From Methyloferula stellata AR4 (GTDB lineage: Bacteria > Pseudomonadota > Alphaproteobacteria > Rhizobiales > Beijerinckiaceae), in the NCBI RefSeq assembly GCF_000385335.1, contig NZ_ARWA01000001.1, positions 1,690,001-1,754,000 of the forward strand: a stretch of DNA of 64,000 nucleotides, in the 5' to 3' direction. A program made the position numbers and the translations under genes. The stretch's first letter is position 1. Every line of letters starts with the position of its first letter. The notes beneath the pieces were generated by a model. It saw nothing but the letters and a program-made list of their open reading frames with translations, was not told the origin of the DNA and did no database searches. This document shows, piece by piece, positions 49,669 through 59,014 of this stretch.

Positions 49669-52409
49669 CCGCGGATGGCGGCTTCATCGCCCGGCTGACC
49701 GGCGTCACCCATTGCTATGGCGAAACGCGAGCGCTGGATAATGTCTCGCTCGATCTGCCGGCTGGTATGATGGTCGGCCTGATCGGCCCGGACGGCGTCG
49801 GCAAGTCCTCGTTGCTCGGCCTTATTGCCGGCGTGCGCAAGTTTCAAACCGGTGCGATGGACGTGCTCGGCGGCGATATTGCCGACGCGCGGCACCGGCG
49901 CCTCATCTGCCCGCGCATTGCCTATATGCCCCAGGGCCTGGGCAGCAATCTCTATGCGGAGCTCAGCGTCGCCGAGAACATCGACTTTTTCGGCCGCTTG
50001 TTCGGCCAGGCCCCGGCAGAACGCGCGGCGCGGATCGATGAACTTCTGCAGAGCACCGGGCTTGCACCGTTTCGCGACCGGCAAGCGCGCAAACTGTCGG
50101 GCGGCATGAAGCAAAAGCTCGGTCTGTGCTGTGCGCTGATCCACGATCCCGACCTTTTGATCCTTGATGAGCCGACCACCGGCGTCGACCCTTTGTCGCG
50201 GCGGCAGTTCTGGGAACTGATCGACGTGATGCGCGCGAGGCACACCGGAATGAGCGTGCTGGTTGCGACCGCCTATATGGAAGAGGCGGAAAGGTTCGAT
50301 TGGCTTGTTGCCATGAGCGCCGGGCGCGTGCTGGCGACGGGCGATGCCGCGGCGTTGAAGGCGCGGGCAGGCGCTACGACCCTTGAAGAGGCCTTTATCG
50401 CATTGCTGCCCGAGGCGGCGCGCGAAGGATACCGCGCCGTCGATATTCCGCCGCGGCATCCGCAACCTGGGCCTCCGGCGATCGAGGCGCATGGCCTGAC
50501 CCAGCGATTCGGCGATTTCGTCGCGGTGGACCATATCGACCTCGCCATCGAGCGAGGTGAGATTTTCGGCTTCCTCGGCTCCAACGGCTGCGGCAAGACG
50601 ACGACGATGAAAATGCTCACTGGCCTCTTGCCTGCAACGGAAGGCCAAGCGCTGCTTTTCGGCCGTCCGATCGACGCCAATAATATCGAGACGCGCCAGC
50701 GCGTCGGCTATATGTCGCAATCCTTTTCGCTCTATGGCGAACTGACGGTCCTTCAGAATCTCGAACTGCATGCGCGGCTCTTTCAGATCCCGGACGACCA
50801 GGCAAAGGCCCGCATCGCAACGCTGATCGATACGTTCCACTTGGCCGAGCATCTCGAAGGGCGATCGGATCGCCTGCCGCTCGGCATCCGCCAGCGGCTT
50901 TCGCTCGCGGTCGCCGTCGTGCATGAACCGGAGATGTTGATTCTCGACGAGCCGACCTCCGGCGTCGATCCGATCGCGCGGGACGAGTTCTGGGCCTTGC
51001 TGGCCGATCTCTCGCGCAATCAGGGCGTCACGATCTTCATATCCACTCATTTCATGAACGAGGCGGCGCGATGCGATCGGGTCTCGCTGATGCATGCCGG
51101 GCGCATCCTTGCGACGGCCGCGCCGGCGGCACTGGTCGCGGCACGCGGAACAGCCACGCTCGAAGACGCGTTCATCGCCTATCTCGAGGAGGCGACAGGG
51201 CAAACTCCTCCGGCGATCGAAGTCATCGCACCGCCGCCCGTCTCGAACCGCACGTTTGAACCGGCGCTACAACCGGCTTTCGGATTCAGCACGCGGCATC
51301 TCTTCGCCTATGCCCGTTGCGAGATGCTGCAGATCCTGCGCGACCCGATCCGCCTTGCGATCTCCTTTTTCGGCACCGTTCTCCTGATGCTGGTCTTCAG
51401 TTACGGCATTACCTTGGATGTCGAACATCTGACATATGCTGTGCTCGACCGCGATCAGACGCCGGAGAGCCGCAATTATATCGAGGAATTCGCCGATGCG
51501 CGCTACTTCGACCAGCAAGCACCTCTTGCCGATTACGCGGCCCTGAACCGCGGGCTGAAGAGCGGCAGACTCTCCTTCGCGATCGAGATCCCGCCCGACT
51601 TCGGCCGCGATGTGAAGCGCCGCACGCCGACGGAAGTCTCGGCCTGGATCGATGGGGCTATGCCTTTCCGCGCGGAAACGGTGCGCGGCTATCTCGACGG
51701 CGTCCATCAAACCTATCTGACGCACCTCAATTTGCGCCTGACCGGTGCGCAGACGATCTGGCAGCCGGTTCAGATCGCGATGCGTGACCGTTACAATCAG
51801 GATTTTAAAAGCATCTACACCATGGTGCCTGTCGTCATCGGGCTGTTGCTGCTTTTTATCCCGGCCACCCTTATGTCTCTGAGCATCGTGCGTGAGAAGG
51901 AGCTGGGATCGATCGTCAATCTCTACGTAACGCCGGTCAGCCGCCTCGAATTTCTGCTAGGCAAACAACTGCCCTATGTTGGCCTCGCGATGGTGAATTA
52001 CGTCTCGATGGTCGCGCTCGGCGTTTTCCTGTTCCAGGTGCCGATCAAGGGCAGCCTTCTGGCGCTGACGCTCGGTGCCTTCATCTATTGCATCGCGACG
52101 ACCGGTTACGGACTCCTCATCTCCGCTTTTGCCACCACGCAGGTCGCCGCTTTGTTTGGCACTGCCATCTTGACCGTCATGCCCGCGCTGCAATTCTCTG
52201 GCGTGATCGTGCCCGTCTCTTCGCTCTCAGGCGTCGCAGCGGCAATCGGCTACGGCTTTCCGATGACTTATTTCCTTAAGATCTGCGTGGGGGCTTTCAC
52301 AAAGGGATTGGATTTCGCCGACCTCACTGCCAACCTTTTAAAGCTTGCCGTCTTTGTTCCAGTTCTGATCGGGTTGAGCCTTTTCTTCTTGCCGAAGCAG
52401 GAACGCTGA
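49665..52409 (+). CDS. Fused double ATPase-permease ABC exporter (RbbA-like)
   Basis: A 914-residue protein with two nucleotide-binding domains and an ABC2-type membrane domain. NBD1: Walker [10 protein letters not shown], signature LSGGMKQKL, Walker [14 protein letters not shown]2: Walker [10 protein letters not shown], signature LPLGIRQRL (degenerate), Walker [11 protein letters not shown]. The C-terminal ~370 residues form the permease, with six spans and a large periplasmic loop after the first ([20 protein letters not shown]). Its E. coli relative RbbA is described as ribosome-associated, but the operon with HlyD and a second permease points to an exporter. The start at 49665 overlaps hlyD as ATGA. 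Confidence 0.88.
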   Translation: MTADGGFIARLTGVTHCYGETRALDNVSLDLPAGMMVGLIGPDGVGKSSLLGLIAGVRKFQTGAMDVLGGDIADARHRRLICPRIAYMPQGLGSNLYAELSVAENIDFFGRLFGQAPAERAARIDELLQSTGLAPFRDRQARKLSGGMKQKLGLCCALIHDPDLLILDEPTTGVDPLSRRQFWELIDVMRARHTGMSVLVATAYMEEAERFDWLVAMSAGRVLATGDAAALKARAGATTLEEAFIALLPEAAREGYRAVDIPPRHPQPGPPAIEAHGLTQRFGDFVAVDHIDLAIERGEIFGFLGSNGCGKTTTMKMLTGLLPATEGQALLFGRPIDANNIETRQRVGYMSQSFSLYGELTVLQNLELHARLFQIPDDQAKARIATLIDTFHLAEHLEGRSDRLPLGIRQRLSLAVAVVHEPEMLILDEPTSGVDPIARDEFWALLADLSRNQGVTIFISTHFMNEAARCDRVSLMHAGRILATAAPAALVAARGTATLEDAFIAYLEEATGQTPPAIEVIAPPPVSNRTFEPALQPAFGFSTRHLFAYARCEMLQILRDPIRLAISFFGTVLLMLVFSYGITLDVEHLTYAVLDRDQTPESRNYIEEFADARYFDQQAPLADYAALNRGLKSGRLSFAIEIPPDFGRDVKRRTPTEVSAWIDGAMPFRAETVRGYLDGVHQTYLTHLNLRLTGAQTIWQPVQIAMRDRYNQDFKSIYTMVPVVIGLLLLFIPATLMSLSIVREKELGSIVNLYVTPVSRLEFLLGKQLPYVGLAMVNYVSMVALGVFLFQVPIKGSLLALTLGAFIYCIATTGYGLLISAFATTQVAALFGTAILTVMPALQFSGVIVPVSSLSGVAAAIGYGFPMTYFLKICVGAFTKGLDFADLTANLLKLAVFVPVLIGLSLFFLPKQER

Positions 52410-53536
52410 TGCGCCAGGCCAGGAACATTTGGAATCTCGGCATTAAGGAACTCCGCAGCCTGGGCCATGACCATGTGCTGATCGCGCTGATCATATTTGC
52501 CTTCTCTTACGCGATCTATAGCCTGGCGACGGGCATGTCCTATGAGCTGCGCAACGCCTCGATTTCCATCGTTGATGAAGACCATTCGCGCCTTTCCGAC
52601 AATATCGCCGCGGCACTGCTGCCGCCTTATTTCAAGCCGCCGCAACAGATCGGCTTGAAAGAGCTCGACCGGCGGATGGATGACGGGCGCGATACATTCG
52701 TCCTCGATATTCCGCCCAAGTTCCAGGCAGATGTCTCGGCCGCCCGTGCGCCCACCATCCAGGTCAATATCGACGCCACGGCTGTGCTGCAGGCCGGAAT
52801 CGGGGCCGGTTACCTTCAACAAATCATAACCAACGAGGCCGATGCATTCTACTATGGTACCGATAAGCAGCCGGAGCCGCCGGTCTCGCTGCGCACGCGC
52901 GTCGCCTTTAACGACAATCTCGAATCTTCCTGGTTCATGGGCGTCGCATGGCTCATCAATATCGTGACCATGCTCGCCATTGTGCTCTCTGGGGCGGCCG
53001 TGATTCGCGAACGCGAGCACGGCACGCTCGACCATTTGCTGGTCATGCCTTTGTCCCCCTTCGAAATTGCCATGGCAAAGGTCTGGGCCAATGGGCTGGT
53101 TATCATGGTCGCCGCCGGGCTTTCGCTCTTGATCATCGTGCGCGGCGTGCTGGGACTGCCGGCCGGAGGATCCTTCACACTCTTCATGGCGAGCGTGATG
53201 CTCTACCTTTTCTTTGCAACCGCGATGGGTCTTCTTCTCGGGACGGTTGCGCGGTCCATGCCGCAATTCGGCCTGCTCTTCATCCTCGTAGTGCTACCGA
53301 TGATTTTGCTCTCCGGCGGCTATACGCCGCTCGAAAGCATGCCGCGGGGTCTGCAGATTGCCATGCAAGCCGTGCCCTCGACGCATTTCGTCAAGATCGC
53401 CCAGGCCATTCTATTCCGCGGTGCCGGCGTTGACATCATCTGGCCGAACCTCGCCGTGATCGTCGGGGTCGGCGGCCTGTTCTTTGCCTTGGCGCTGTCG
53501 CGTTTCCGGGCCTCGGTGTCTCAGGCTGTGGGATAG
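52409..53536 (+). CDS. ABC-2 type permease (YhhJ-like)
   Basis: A 375-residue membrane protein: span near residues 25-45, a large periplasmic domain (~45-185), then five spans (WLINIVTMLAIVLSGAAVI, GLVIMVAAGLSLLIIV, and so on) with the conserved REREHGTLDHLLVMPLSPFE loop. It is the partner permease of the RbbA-like protein; the start and upstream stop overlap by one base (TGATG). The exported substrate is unknown. It is the only complete exporter in the window and could serve the azole peptide, though the hydrogenase operon lies between. Confidence 0.87.
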   Translation: MRQARNIWNLGIKELRSLGHDHVLIALIIFAFSYAIYSLATGMSYELRNASISIVDEDHSRLSDNIAAALLPPYFKPPQQIGLKELDRRMDDGRDTFVLDIPPKFQADVSAARAPTIQVNIDATAVLQAGIGAGYLQQIITNEADAFYYGTDKQPEPPVSLRTRVAFNDNLESSWFMGVAWLINIVTMLAIVLSGAAVIREREHGTLDHLLVMPLSPFEIAMAKVWANGLVIMVAAGLSLLIIVRGVLGLPAGGSFTLFMASVMLYLFFATAMGLLLGTVARSMPQFGLLFILVVLPMILLSGGYTPLESMPRGLQIAMQAVPSTHFVKIAQAILFRGAGVDIIWPNLAVIVGVGGLFFALALSRFRASVSQAVG

Positions 53537-53618
53537 CGGTAGATTGCGAAAGCAACTCGGCAGCCTCCTTTGTTTCCAAATGATCGGACCGGTGTGGCGC
53601 GCCGCCTATGTCAGGCAA

Positions 53619-55607
53619 TTAACCTTGCGTGAAGGCAGCTTCGATAGGAGGCGAGCGCGTGGGTATGGTGATCTCGACCGGATGCATGGCATTCTCGCAG
53701 AAATCGATGACTTCTCTAAGAGAGCCGAGATTGGCGTCCGCCTTGGCAACTTCGACCATGGAAGCGAGATCGGTGGCGCCCCAAAGGCAGACGGCGATCG
53801 GCATCCCCGGAAATTTCTTTCGTAAGCGCCTCACGGAATATCGAATTGCAGCCTTGCTTCGGTGATCCATGTAAAAAATGCAAATTGCTTTGGCTCCGTC
53901 CGCATTGAGCCCGAATATTCCGCTTGTCGTAAGAGCGCTGGGTCCTTCAATACGCGATGGTATGTTGCTCTCAGCCAAAACCTGCCCCGATATATCGCAT
54001 GCGGCTTTATCGAGAAGGCTCTGTCCTGCAAGGCACATCACCGATCCGGCCGTAGCATTATCCTGTAAGACGTCTCTAGGTTGAGCAGAGTCGGCGGCCG
54101 GTGGAATAGTTACTTCGGCGCGCGATTCAGCTATCACCACATGATCGGAAAGATCGTCGACAACATGCTCGATCGCCGCGCAAACTTCGGCTTGCCGATT
54201 GCTATCCAAAACACCGCGTGTGGCGTCGACCTGGGCGAGAGCGAGCGCCGGCAAAGCGACATCCTCGTAATAGTCGAGGAGCGACATGTTCTTGAGGAGT
54301 CCCTCGGCTTGAAACGCCACTTCGTCCGGATCACCTGCTAGAACACGCTGGTAAAAACTCTGCACCGGCGACAGGCCTGGCTTATCGCCCAAGATGAGTT
54401 CGATGAAATTGAGATTTTCAACGTGCCGGCCGAGCACGACAAGACAAGCGGTTATCGGCGTTGAAAGAAGCAGTCCCGCGGGTCCCCAGATCAAAGTCCA
54501 GAAGGCGGCCGCGATGATAATCGCCAGTGGCGACATTCCGGTTGTGTGTCCGAAGAGCTGCGGTTCGATAACCTGACCCATGACCCCTTCGACGATCAGG
54601 AAGAGCAAAGCTGTCTCGATGACCATGCTCCAGCCTGGATCAACCGCCGCGGCAAGCGCAAGCGGAAAGGCGACGGCGATGATCGCACCGATATAAGGTA
54701 TGAAGCGAAGGACGCCCCCGGCTATGCCCCATAGAATGGGATTTGGCACGCCGATAAAGGCTAATCCGATTGTGATTACCACGCCGAATGCCGCATTAAT
54801 CGCCGTCAACGCCAGGAAATAACGGCTCAGGCGATAAGCTGCGTCATCGAGCGCTCTCGTGGTCCGGTGCAAGTCATGTGCGCCAGTGAGCCCGATAAAG
54901 CGATCCCGGAGATCCTGGCGCTGCAAGAGAATAAAAACGACAAAAATAACGACGACACCCACGGTCGCCAGCGGGGGCAGTAGGGCCGCGATGACACTTT
55001 CGAGAATTTGGACGGGTCCCGGCGCCGGCGTGTGCACTTCGACTGGAATGTAAGCGTCAACGGGAGATCTCGGTAAATTCGATTGCGAAGCGTTCGGCTC
55101 GGCCGGTGCCGCAGCAGGTTTATTGAGGTTGGAATCGAGCCCTTCAATCGCATTGGCGGCCTTTTCCATGACGCCTTTCCCGAGATCGGAGCTTCGAAGC
55201 GTCTGGAGTTTTTTAGAGATCACGAACTGATAGGCTGGGAGATTGCCGGCAAGTTGAGCAACCTGCTTGCCGATTATTGTTCCAAGTCCGATGAGGATCG
55301 CAACTGCCAAGGTCACGGCTAACAAGACAGAGGCCACTCGCCCCAAAAATAATTTCTCGAAAATTCCCGTGATAGGAGCGAGCACGAAGCTCAAAAGGAC
55401 CGCGAGCGTGATGGGGACAAGGACATCATGGCCGAAATAGAGACCAGCGATTACGGCCACAATTATGATGATGGTGTCGGTTGCGGGAGCACGCCGTCCG
55501 AGGTCGGCACGAGCGCCATTGAATGGGCTCTTCACTGTCAATGGAGAATCCGCTTCGGAAGTCGGCATGCCAGTCTCGCCCGCGCATTGCTCTGAAAGCG
55601 GCCGCAT
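53619..55607 (-). CDS. AI-2E/PerM-family permease with long C-terminal extension
   Basis: A 662-residue inner-membrane protein. Residues ~40-420 form the AI-2E family membrane domain with about eight spans and the typical long loop, including FIPYIGAIIAVAFPLALAAA and TGMSPLAIIIAAAFWTLIWG. Residues ~430-662 are a cytoplasmic extension, helical at first (SFYQRVLAGDPDEVAFQAE) then an alpha/beta part (GAKAICIFYMDHRSKAAIRY... KKFPGMPIAVCLWG). Family members export AI-2 or exchange ions. The start may be 55607 or ATG 55568; neither has a strong ribosome binding site. Confidence 0.82.
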   Translation of the reverse strand: MRPLSEQCAGETGMPTSEADSPLTVKSPFNGARADLGRRAPATDTIIIIVAVIAGLYFGHDVLVPITLAVLLSFVLAPITGIFEKLFLGRVASVLLAVTLAVAILIGLGTIIGKQVAQLAGNLPAYQFVISKKLQTLRSSDLGKGVMEKAANAIEGLDSNLNKPAAAPAEPNASQSNLPRSPVDAYIPVEVHTPAPGPVQILESVIAALLPPLATVGVVVIFVVFILLQRQDLRDRFIGLTGAHDLHRTTRALDDAAYRLSRYFLALTAINAAFGVVITIGLAFIGVPNPILWGIAGGVLRFIPYIGAIIAVAFPLALAAAVDPGWSMVIETALLFLIVEGVMGQVIEPQLFGHTTGMSPLAIIIAAAFWTLIWGPAGLLLSTPITACLVVLGRHVENLNFIELILGDKPGLSPVQSFYQRVLAGDPDEVAFQAEGLLKNMSLLDYYEDVALPALALAQVDATRGVLDSNRQAEVCAAIEHVVDDLSDHVVIAESRAEVTIPPAADSAQPRDVLQDNATAGSVMCLAGQSLLDKAACDISGQVLAESNIPSRIEGPSALTTSGIFGLNADGAKAICIFYMDHRSKAAIRYSVRRLRKKFPGMPIAVCLWGATDLASMVEVAKADANLGSLREVIDFCENAMHPVEITIPTRSPPIEAAFTQG

Positions 55608-55835
55608 CGCTATGCAGGGCGCCAGAGGCTCTCGTCGATGGAAGGAACGGCAAAGCTAATTCAAAGTTCCCTTTCGGCGTGTAACCTCATGCGCTACGCC
55701 GCTCGGTGTCGCGTGTGACGATCAATGCCAAAAGGTCGCCTGCATCCAGACGAGGCGCGGCGACACGGCTTATTCCAGAGCTTGGCTGAAGAGCGGCTCT
55801 TCGTTCTAAGCGTCCAAAAGCCACCGGTCCGCGTC

Positions 55836-56234
55836 CTAATTGGAAATCGGCTTCTTGGTGCCGGAATCCTCGCGGTCGAGATCGTTCATGGCGGCATTGA
55901 ATAGTCTCATCTGTTGTAGCGTGAGACTGAACGACACTTCGAAGCCGTCTGGTGTTGCGAACGTCACGATGACGGTCTTCAGATCGGAAGAAAGTTCGAT
56001 GCGTATGTTCTCTGCTGGATAGACCAGGCGAAGGCTCTGGTCATGGTATCTGACCTGGAGTGCCTGACCCATCATTAGCGGCAGTGTCATCAGGAGCCTT
56101 TGGAGACATTCAGTCGGAAGGCTAAGAGAAACCTGTCCGGCGTCCTCGCAGACGAAGTTCATGTGCAAGTGAGTTCCACCGTCCGCGACGGCGAAAGTGG
56201 CGAGCTTCTGCACAATAAAGTCTTGCGTGGTCAT
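55836..56234 (-). CDS. Conserved hypothetical protein
   Basis: A 132-residue cytoplasmic protein I do not recognise. It is beta-rich: THLHMNFVCEDAGQVSLSLP, ALQVRYHDQSLRLVYPAEN, RIELSSDLKTVIVTFATPDG, FEVSFSLTLQQMRLF. It ends in an acidic/basic tail. The start at 56234 follows GAGAGGC at a good distance; an upstream extension is rejected. It lies 83 bp after the OmpR-type regulator on the same strand and may be co-transcribed with it. Confidence 0.6.
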   Translation of the reverse strand: MTTQDFIVQKLATFAVADGGTHLHMNFVCEDAGQVSLSLPTECLQRLLMTLPLMMGQALQVRYHDQSLRLVYPAENIRIELSSDLKTVIVTFATPDGFEVSFSLTLQQMRLFNAAMNDLDREDSGTKKPISN

Positions 56235-56317
56235 TCGTGCCTCTCTCGATGGAAAAGGTTGATCTTCATCGCCTTCGGATAGCGACTGTTGGAATTGTCT
56301 GGTGATCGAATGGAGCT

Positions 56318-57247
56318 TCACAGTGTCTCGACCGGCAGCGCAAAGGTGTAGCCGACCCCACGTTCGGTCTGGATGATACGGGGCGCGCTCGGGTCCGGTT
56401 CGAGTTTGCGCCGTAACCGAAGAACCTGCACATCGATGCAGCGATCGAATACATCTTCTTGCTGAATGCGGGTCGCTTGCAGGAGGTATTCGCGGCTCAA
56501 TGGTCGCCGCGGCGCGTCGAGGAATGCGATCAGCAGCGCGAATTCGCCTTTTGTTAGATCGACCGGTATGCAACCCGGGTTGGTTAGGTGACGCGCGCGG
56601 CGGTCCAGCATCCACCCGCCGAATCGATAGCGCCGGCTTGCCGGATCCTTTTGTATCGCCAGGCTGCCCCTTTGGCGTCCGCGCAATACGGCACGGATGC
56701 GCGCAAAAAGTTCGTGCCCGCTAAATGGTTTGAGCACATAATCGTCTGCGCCGAGCTCCAATCCCACAACGCAGTCGATCTCATTGCCTCCATGGCCGTC
56801 TGCAATGATGACCGGCACATTGGATCGCAAGCGGATCTCGCGAAGCAGTTCGAAACCATCTCCCCCTTGATAGCGACCCAAAATGACGATGCTGGGTTCG
56901 TAGGCCGAGAGCTCTCTCCTCACGTCTCGCTTTTGCAAGGCGGTGACCACGCGCATGGCATGTTGCTCAAGGCAGCTCGCAAGCGAGTGCCGTGATGGTT
57001 CATCATCGTCAATAACCAAAACACGGACGGGCTGAGGACTTGAATGCGCTATGTTTTCCTCAGAGAAAATTGGCGAGAATCCTACTTCAGCAATCTTCCG
57101 ATTGCCGCGACTCATCGCACAATGCGACTGTTGGGTGCGAGAGAGATCATCGGAGCGGGGTGCGGCGACCATCTTACCCATGGGTCGCCTGTCCGAAGAA
57201 CCACGGACTCCAGGCGGGAATTGTCTTGAATAGGCACTTTCGCTCAT
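56318..57247 (-). CDS. OmpR-family response regulator lacking the phospho-acceptor Asp
   Basis: A 309-residue regulator. After a ~70-residue N-terminal tail comes a receiver domain (VRVLVIDDDEPSRHSLASCL) and then an OmpR/PhoB winged helix (VDLTKGEFALLIAFLDAPRRPLSREYLLQATR... RCIDVQVLRLRRKLEPDPSAPRIIQTERGVGYTF). The acidic pair and the Lys (YVLKPF) are present, but the acceptor Asp is replaced by Gly in SIVILGRYQGG, so control by phosphorylation is unlikely. No histidine kinase gene is adjacent. ATG 57247 is chosen for its AAAGG; ATG 57115, nearer the domain, is possible. Confidence 0.82.
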   Translation of the reverse strand: MSESAYSRQFPPGVRGSSDRRPMGKMVAAPRSDDLSRTQQSHCAMSRGNRKIAEVGFSPIFSEENIAHSSPQPVRVLVIDDDEPSRHSLASCLEQHAMRVVTALQKRDVRRELSAYEPSIVILGRYQGGDGFELLREIRLRSNVPVIIADGHGGNEIDCVVGLELGADDYVLKPFSGHELFARIRAVLRGRQRGSLAIQKDPASRRYRFGGWMLDRRARHLTNPGCIPVDLTKGEFALLIAFLDAPRRPLSREYLLQATRIQQEDVFDRCIDVQVLRLRRKLEPDPSAPRIIQTERGVGYTFALPVETL

Positions 57248-57398
57248 TGCAAACCTTTCTTGCGGCATGATCGCGAACTGCTGTCCGCATCGGTGCAAGA
57301 TGGTAAGCAAAAGCCGCAATTATACTTGTCGTCCCGTGCAGACGATTGCCGGGGCGTGCATTTGTTTATCTGCAGGTGACGAAGTGAAGTGCGCTGAT

Positions 57399-58376
57399 TT
57401 AGATCAGCTTCCGGGGCGAGCGCAAAGCGCTAGGCGAGACGCCGTAAACAGCCTTGAATGCATGGCTGAAGCTGGAACTGTCAGGAAAGCCATTCCCGAG
57501 TGCGATCGTGCTGAGGCTGATTTGGTGGTTCCGGTCGCTCAGGATTTCATTTCGCGCATGTTCGAGGCGTTGACGCTTGATGAAGGCGGCGGGCGAGAGT
57601 CCGAGGCGACCAAATAGGCTGTAGAGGGACCGTCTGCAGACGCCCAGATCTTTCGCGAGAGCGTCCGGTCCATAGGTCGCGTCTCCGATGTTCCGGCCAA
57701 TCAGCAGACGGGCTCGCTGTAGGCTCAGTGGTAGCCGCAGCGGTGCTTCATCATCTCTTTCAAGAGAACTAAGGGCGAGTTCGACGACCGACCGCACGGC
57801 GAGGGCGTCGGCTCTGCCACCGCGCGCGTGATGTAGCAATGCTGACGCAGCTGCCGCGGACGCGGCGACCGCGCCGCTCGCGTCGATAACCTTGGACATA
57901 TCCCTGTGGACAATCTCCTGCCACGCCGGAAAGCTCGCCGGGTCGAAGAAGAGCAAGAGGGCCTCACAATTTTCCCCCATCTCCAAGCGATATGTTCTGC
58001 CGACAGATACGATCATCATTTCACCCGGCGAGAGCGTTAGCGACTGATGCCTATCCTCGAAATGGTGCGTGCCCGAGAGTTGCCAGACGAACTTGAATCG
58101 ATTCTGTAAATCGTGCGCGGTGGCACGTTTGGCGTCCGCATCGGCAATGACGTGGGGCATGAGGAGATGGGTAATCTGGTGGTCAGCGATCATACGCTCC
58201 GTGAGCGAACGGTCCTCGCCGGTGTCTTGAAAATCGAAGGACATATTGGGAAACATGCGCTCACTTTTCGAGAATACGATTGACGCGTCGTCCGGGTTGC
58301 TTTGGTGGTTTTGGGGAGCTGCTGCTAACGACATGGGGCCTTCACGCTGGGCAGTTTGCTCATCTTCCGCTGTCAT
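57399..58376 (-). CDS. AraC/XylS-family transcriptional regulator
   Basis: A 325-residue activator. The N-terminal half is a cupin-like effector domain (GTHHFEDRHQSLTLSPGEMMIVSVGRTY begins its strands). The C-terminal ~100 residues hold the two AraC helix-turn-helix motifs (PDALAKDLGVCRRSLYSLFGRLG and STIALGNGFPDSSSFSHAFKAVYG), followed by SPSALR. The resemblance is to the cupin/XylS-type group. The start may be 58376 or ATG 58334 (with GAAGG). It is divergent from the CHASE3 fragment. The inducer is unknown. Confidence 0.83.
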   Translation of the reverse strand: MTAEDEQTAQREGPMSLAAAPQNHQSNPDDASIVFSKSERMFPNMSFDFQDTGEDRSLTERMIADHQITHLLMPHVIADADAKRATAHDLQNRFKFVWQLSGTHHFEDRHQSLTLSPGEMMIVSVGRTYRLEMGENCEALLLFFDPASFPAWQEIVHRDMSKVIDASGAVAASAAAASALLHHARGGRADALAVRSVVELALSSLERDDEAPLRLPLSLQRARLLIGRNIGDATYGPDALAKDLGVCRRSLYSLFGRLGLSPAAFIKRQRLEHARNEILSDRNHQISLSTIALGNGFPDSSSFSHAFKAVYGVSPSALRSPRKLI

Positions 58377-58526
58377 CCTCTCGGACGATCGGGGAAGAAG
58401 AGCCGGGTCCTCAATTTTCTGAAGCTGTACTCCAACATCACTCAGATCCGTGTTACGGAATTGTTACAAGATGCGCTGGGGCATCAATCGCGTATCTGCC
58501 TGGGGAAAGGCAGCTTAACAGTTGGG

Positions 58527-59003
58527 ATGGACCCCTATGTATGGCTTGGTCTTGCAGCTGCGCTTGTTTTCTTCCTCGCCAGCGGCTGGGTAGCCTACCG
58601 GAATATTCAAACTCTGAGGGAAGACAGTCAGCAAATTATTCATTCGCACGAGGTCATCACTACGCTCGATGGCCTGTTATCTAACGTGAAGGACGCGGAA
58701 ACAGGACAGCGCGGCTTCCTGCTAACCGATAATGAGCGCTATCTCGAGCCATATAATGCAGCCTTGCAGGCGGTTTCTTCGCAGCTCGATGAACTCTCCC
58801 CGCTGACGCGCGATAATCAAAAACAGCAGAACAGGATTGGGCCGCTGAAGCAGCATGTCGATGCCGAACTCGCGGAGCTCAAGCAAACCATCGAATTGCG
58901 CCGGACTCAAGGTTCCGAAGCCGCGCTCGCCGTCGTTGCGATCGACCGCGGGAAAGCTGAAATTGATGCGAAGATCATTCAGCGACACAAGTTCAGAGTT
59001 TAA
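58527..59003 (+). pseudogene. Truncated CHASE3-domain sensor fragment
   Basis: A 158-residue piece: a membrane span (YVWLGLAAALVFFLASGWVAY) and an almost complete extracytoplasmic CHASE3 domain (SHEVITTLDGLLSNVKDAETG, QRGFLLTDNERYLEPYNAAL, AALAVVAIDRGKAEIDA). CHASE3 normally leads into a second span and a histidine kinase or cyclase; here the frame stops right after RGKAEIDA and the convergent esterase gene ends 12 bp later, so no output domain remains. It is probably a gene remnant. A tiny membrane-anchored sensor is the alternative. Confidence 0.65.
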
Positions 59004-59014
59004 GATGGAAATGC

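Noticed and set aside
49605-51203. 532-codon open frame on the minus strand
   Set aside because: Shadow of the RbbA-like ATPase; the plus strand carries the full Walker and signature motifs.
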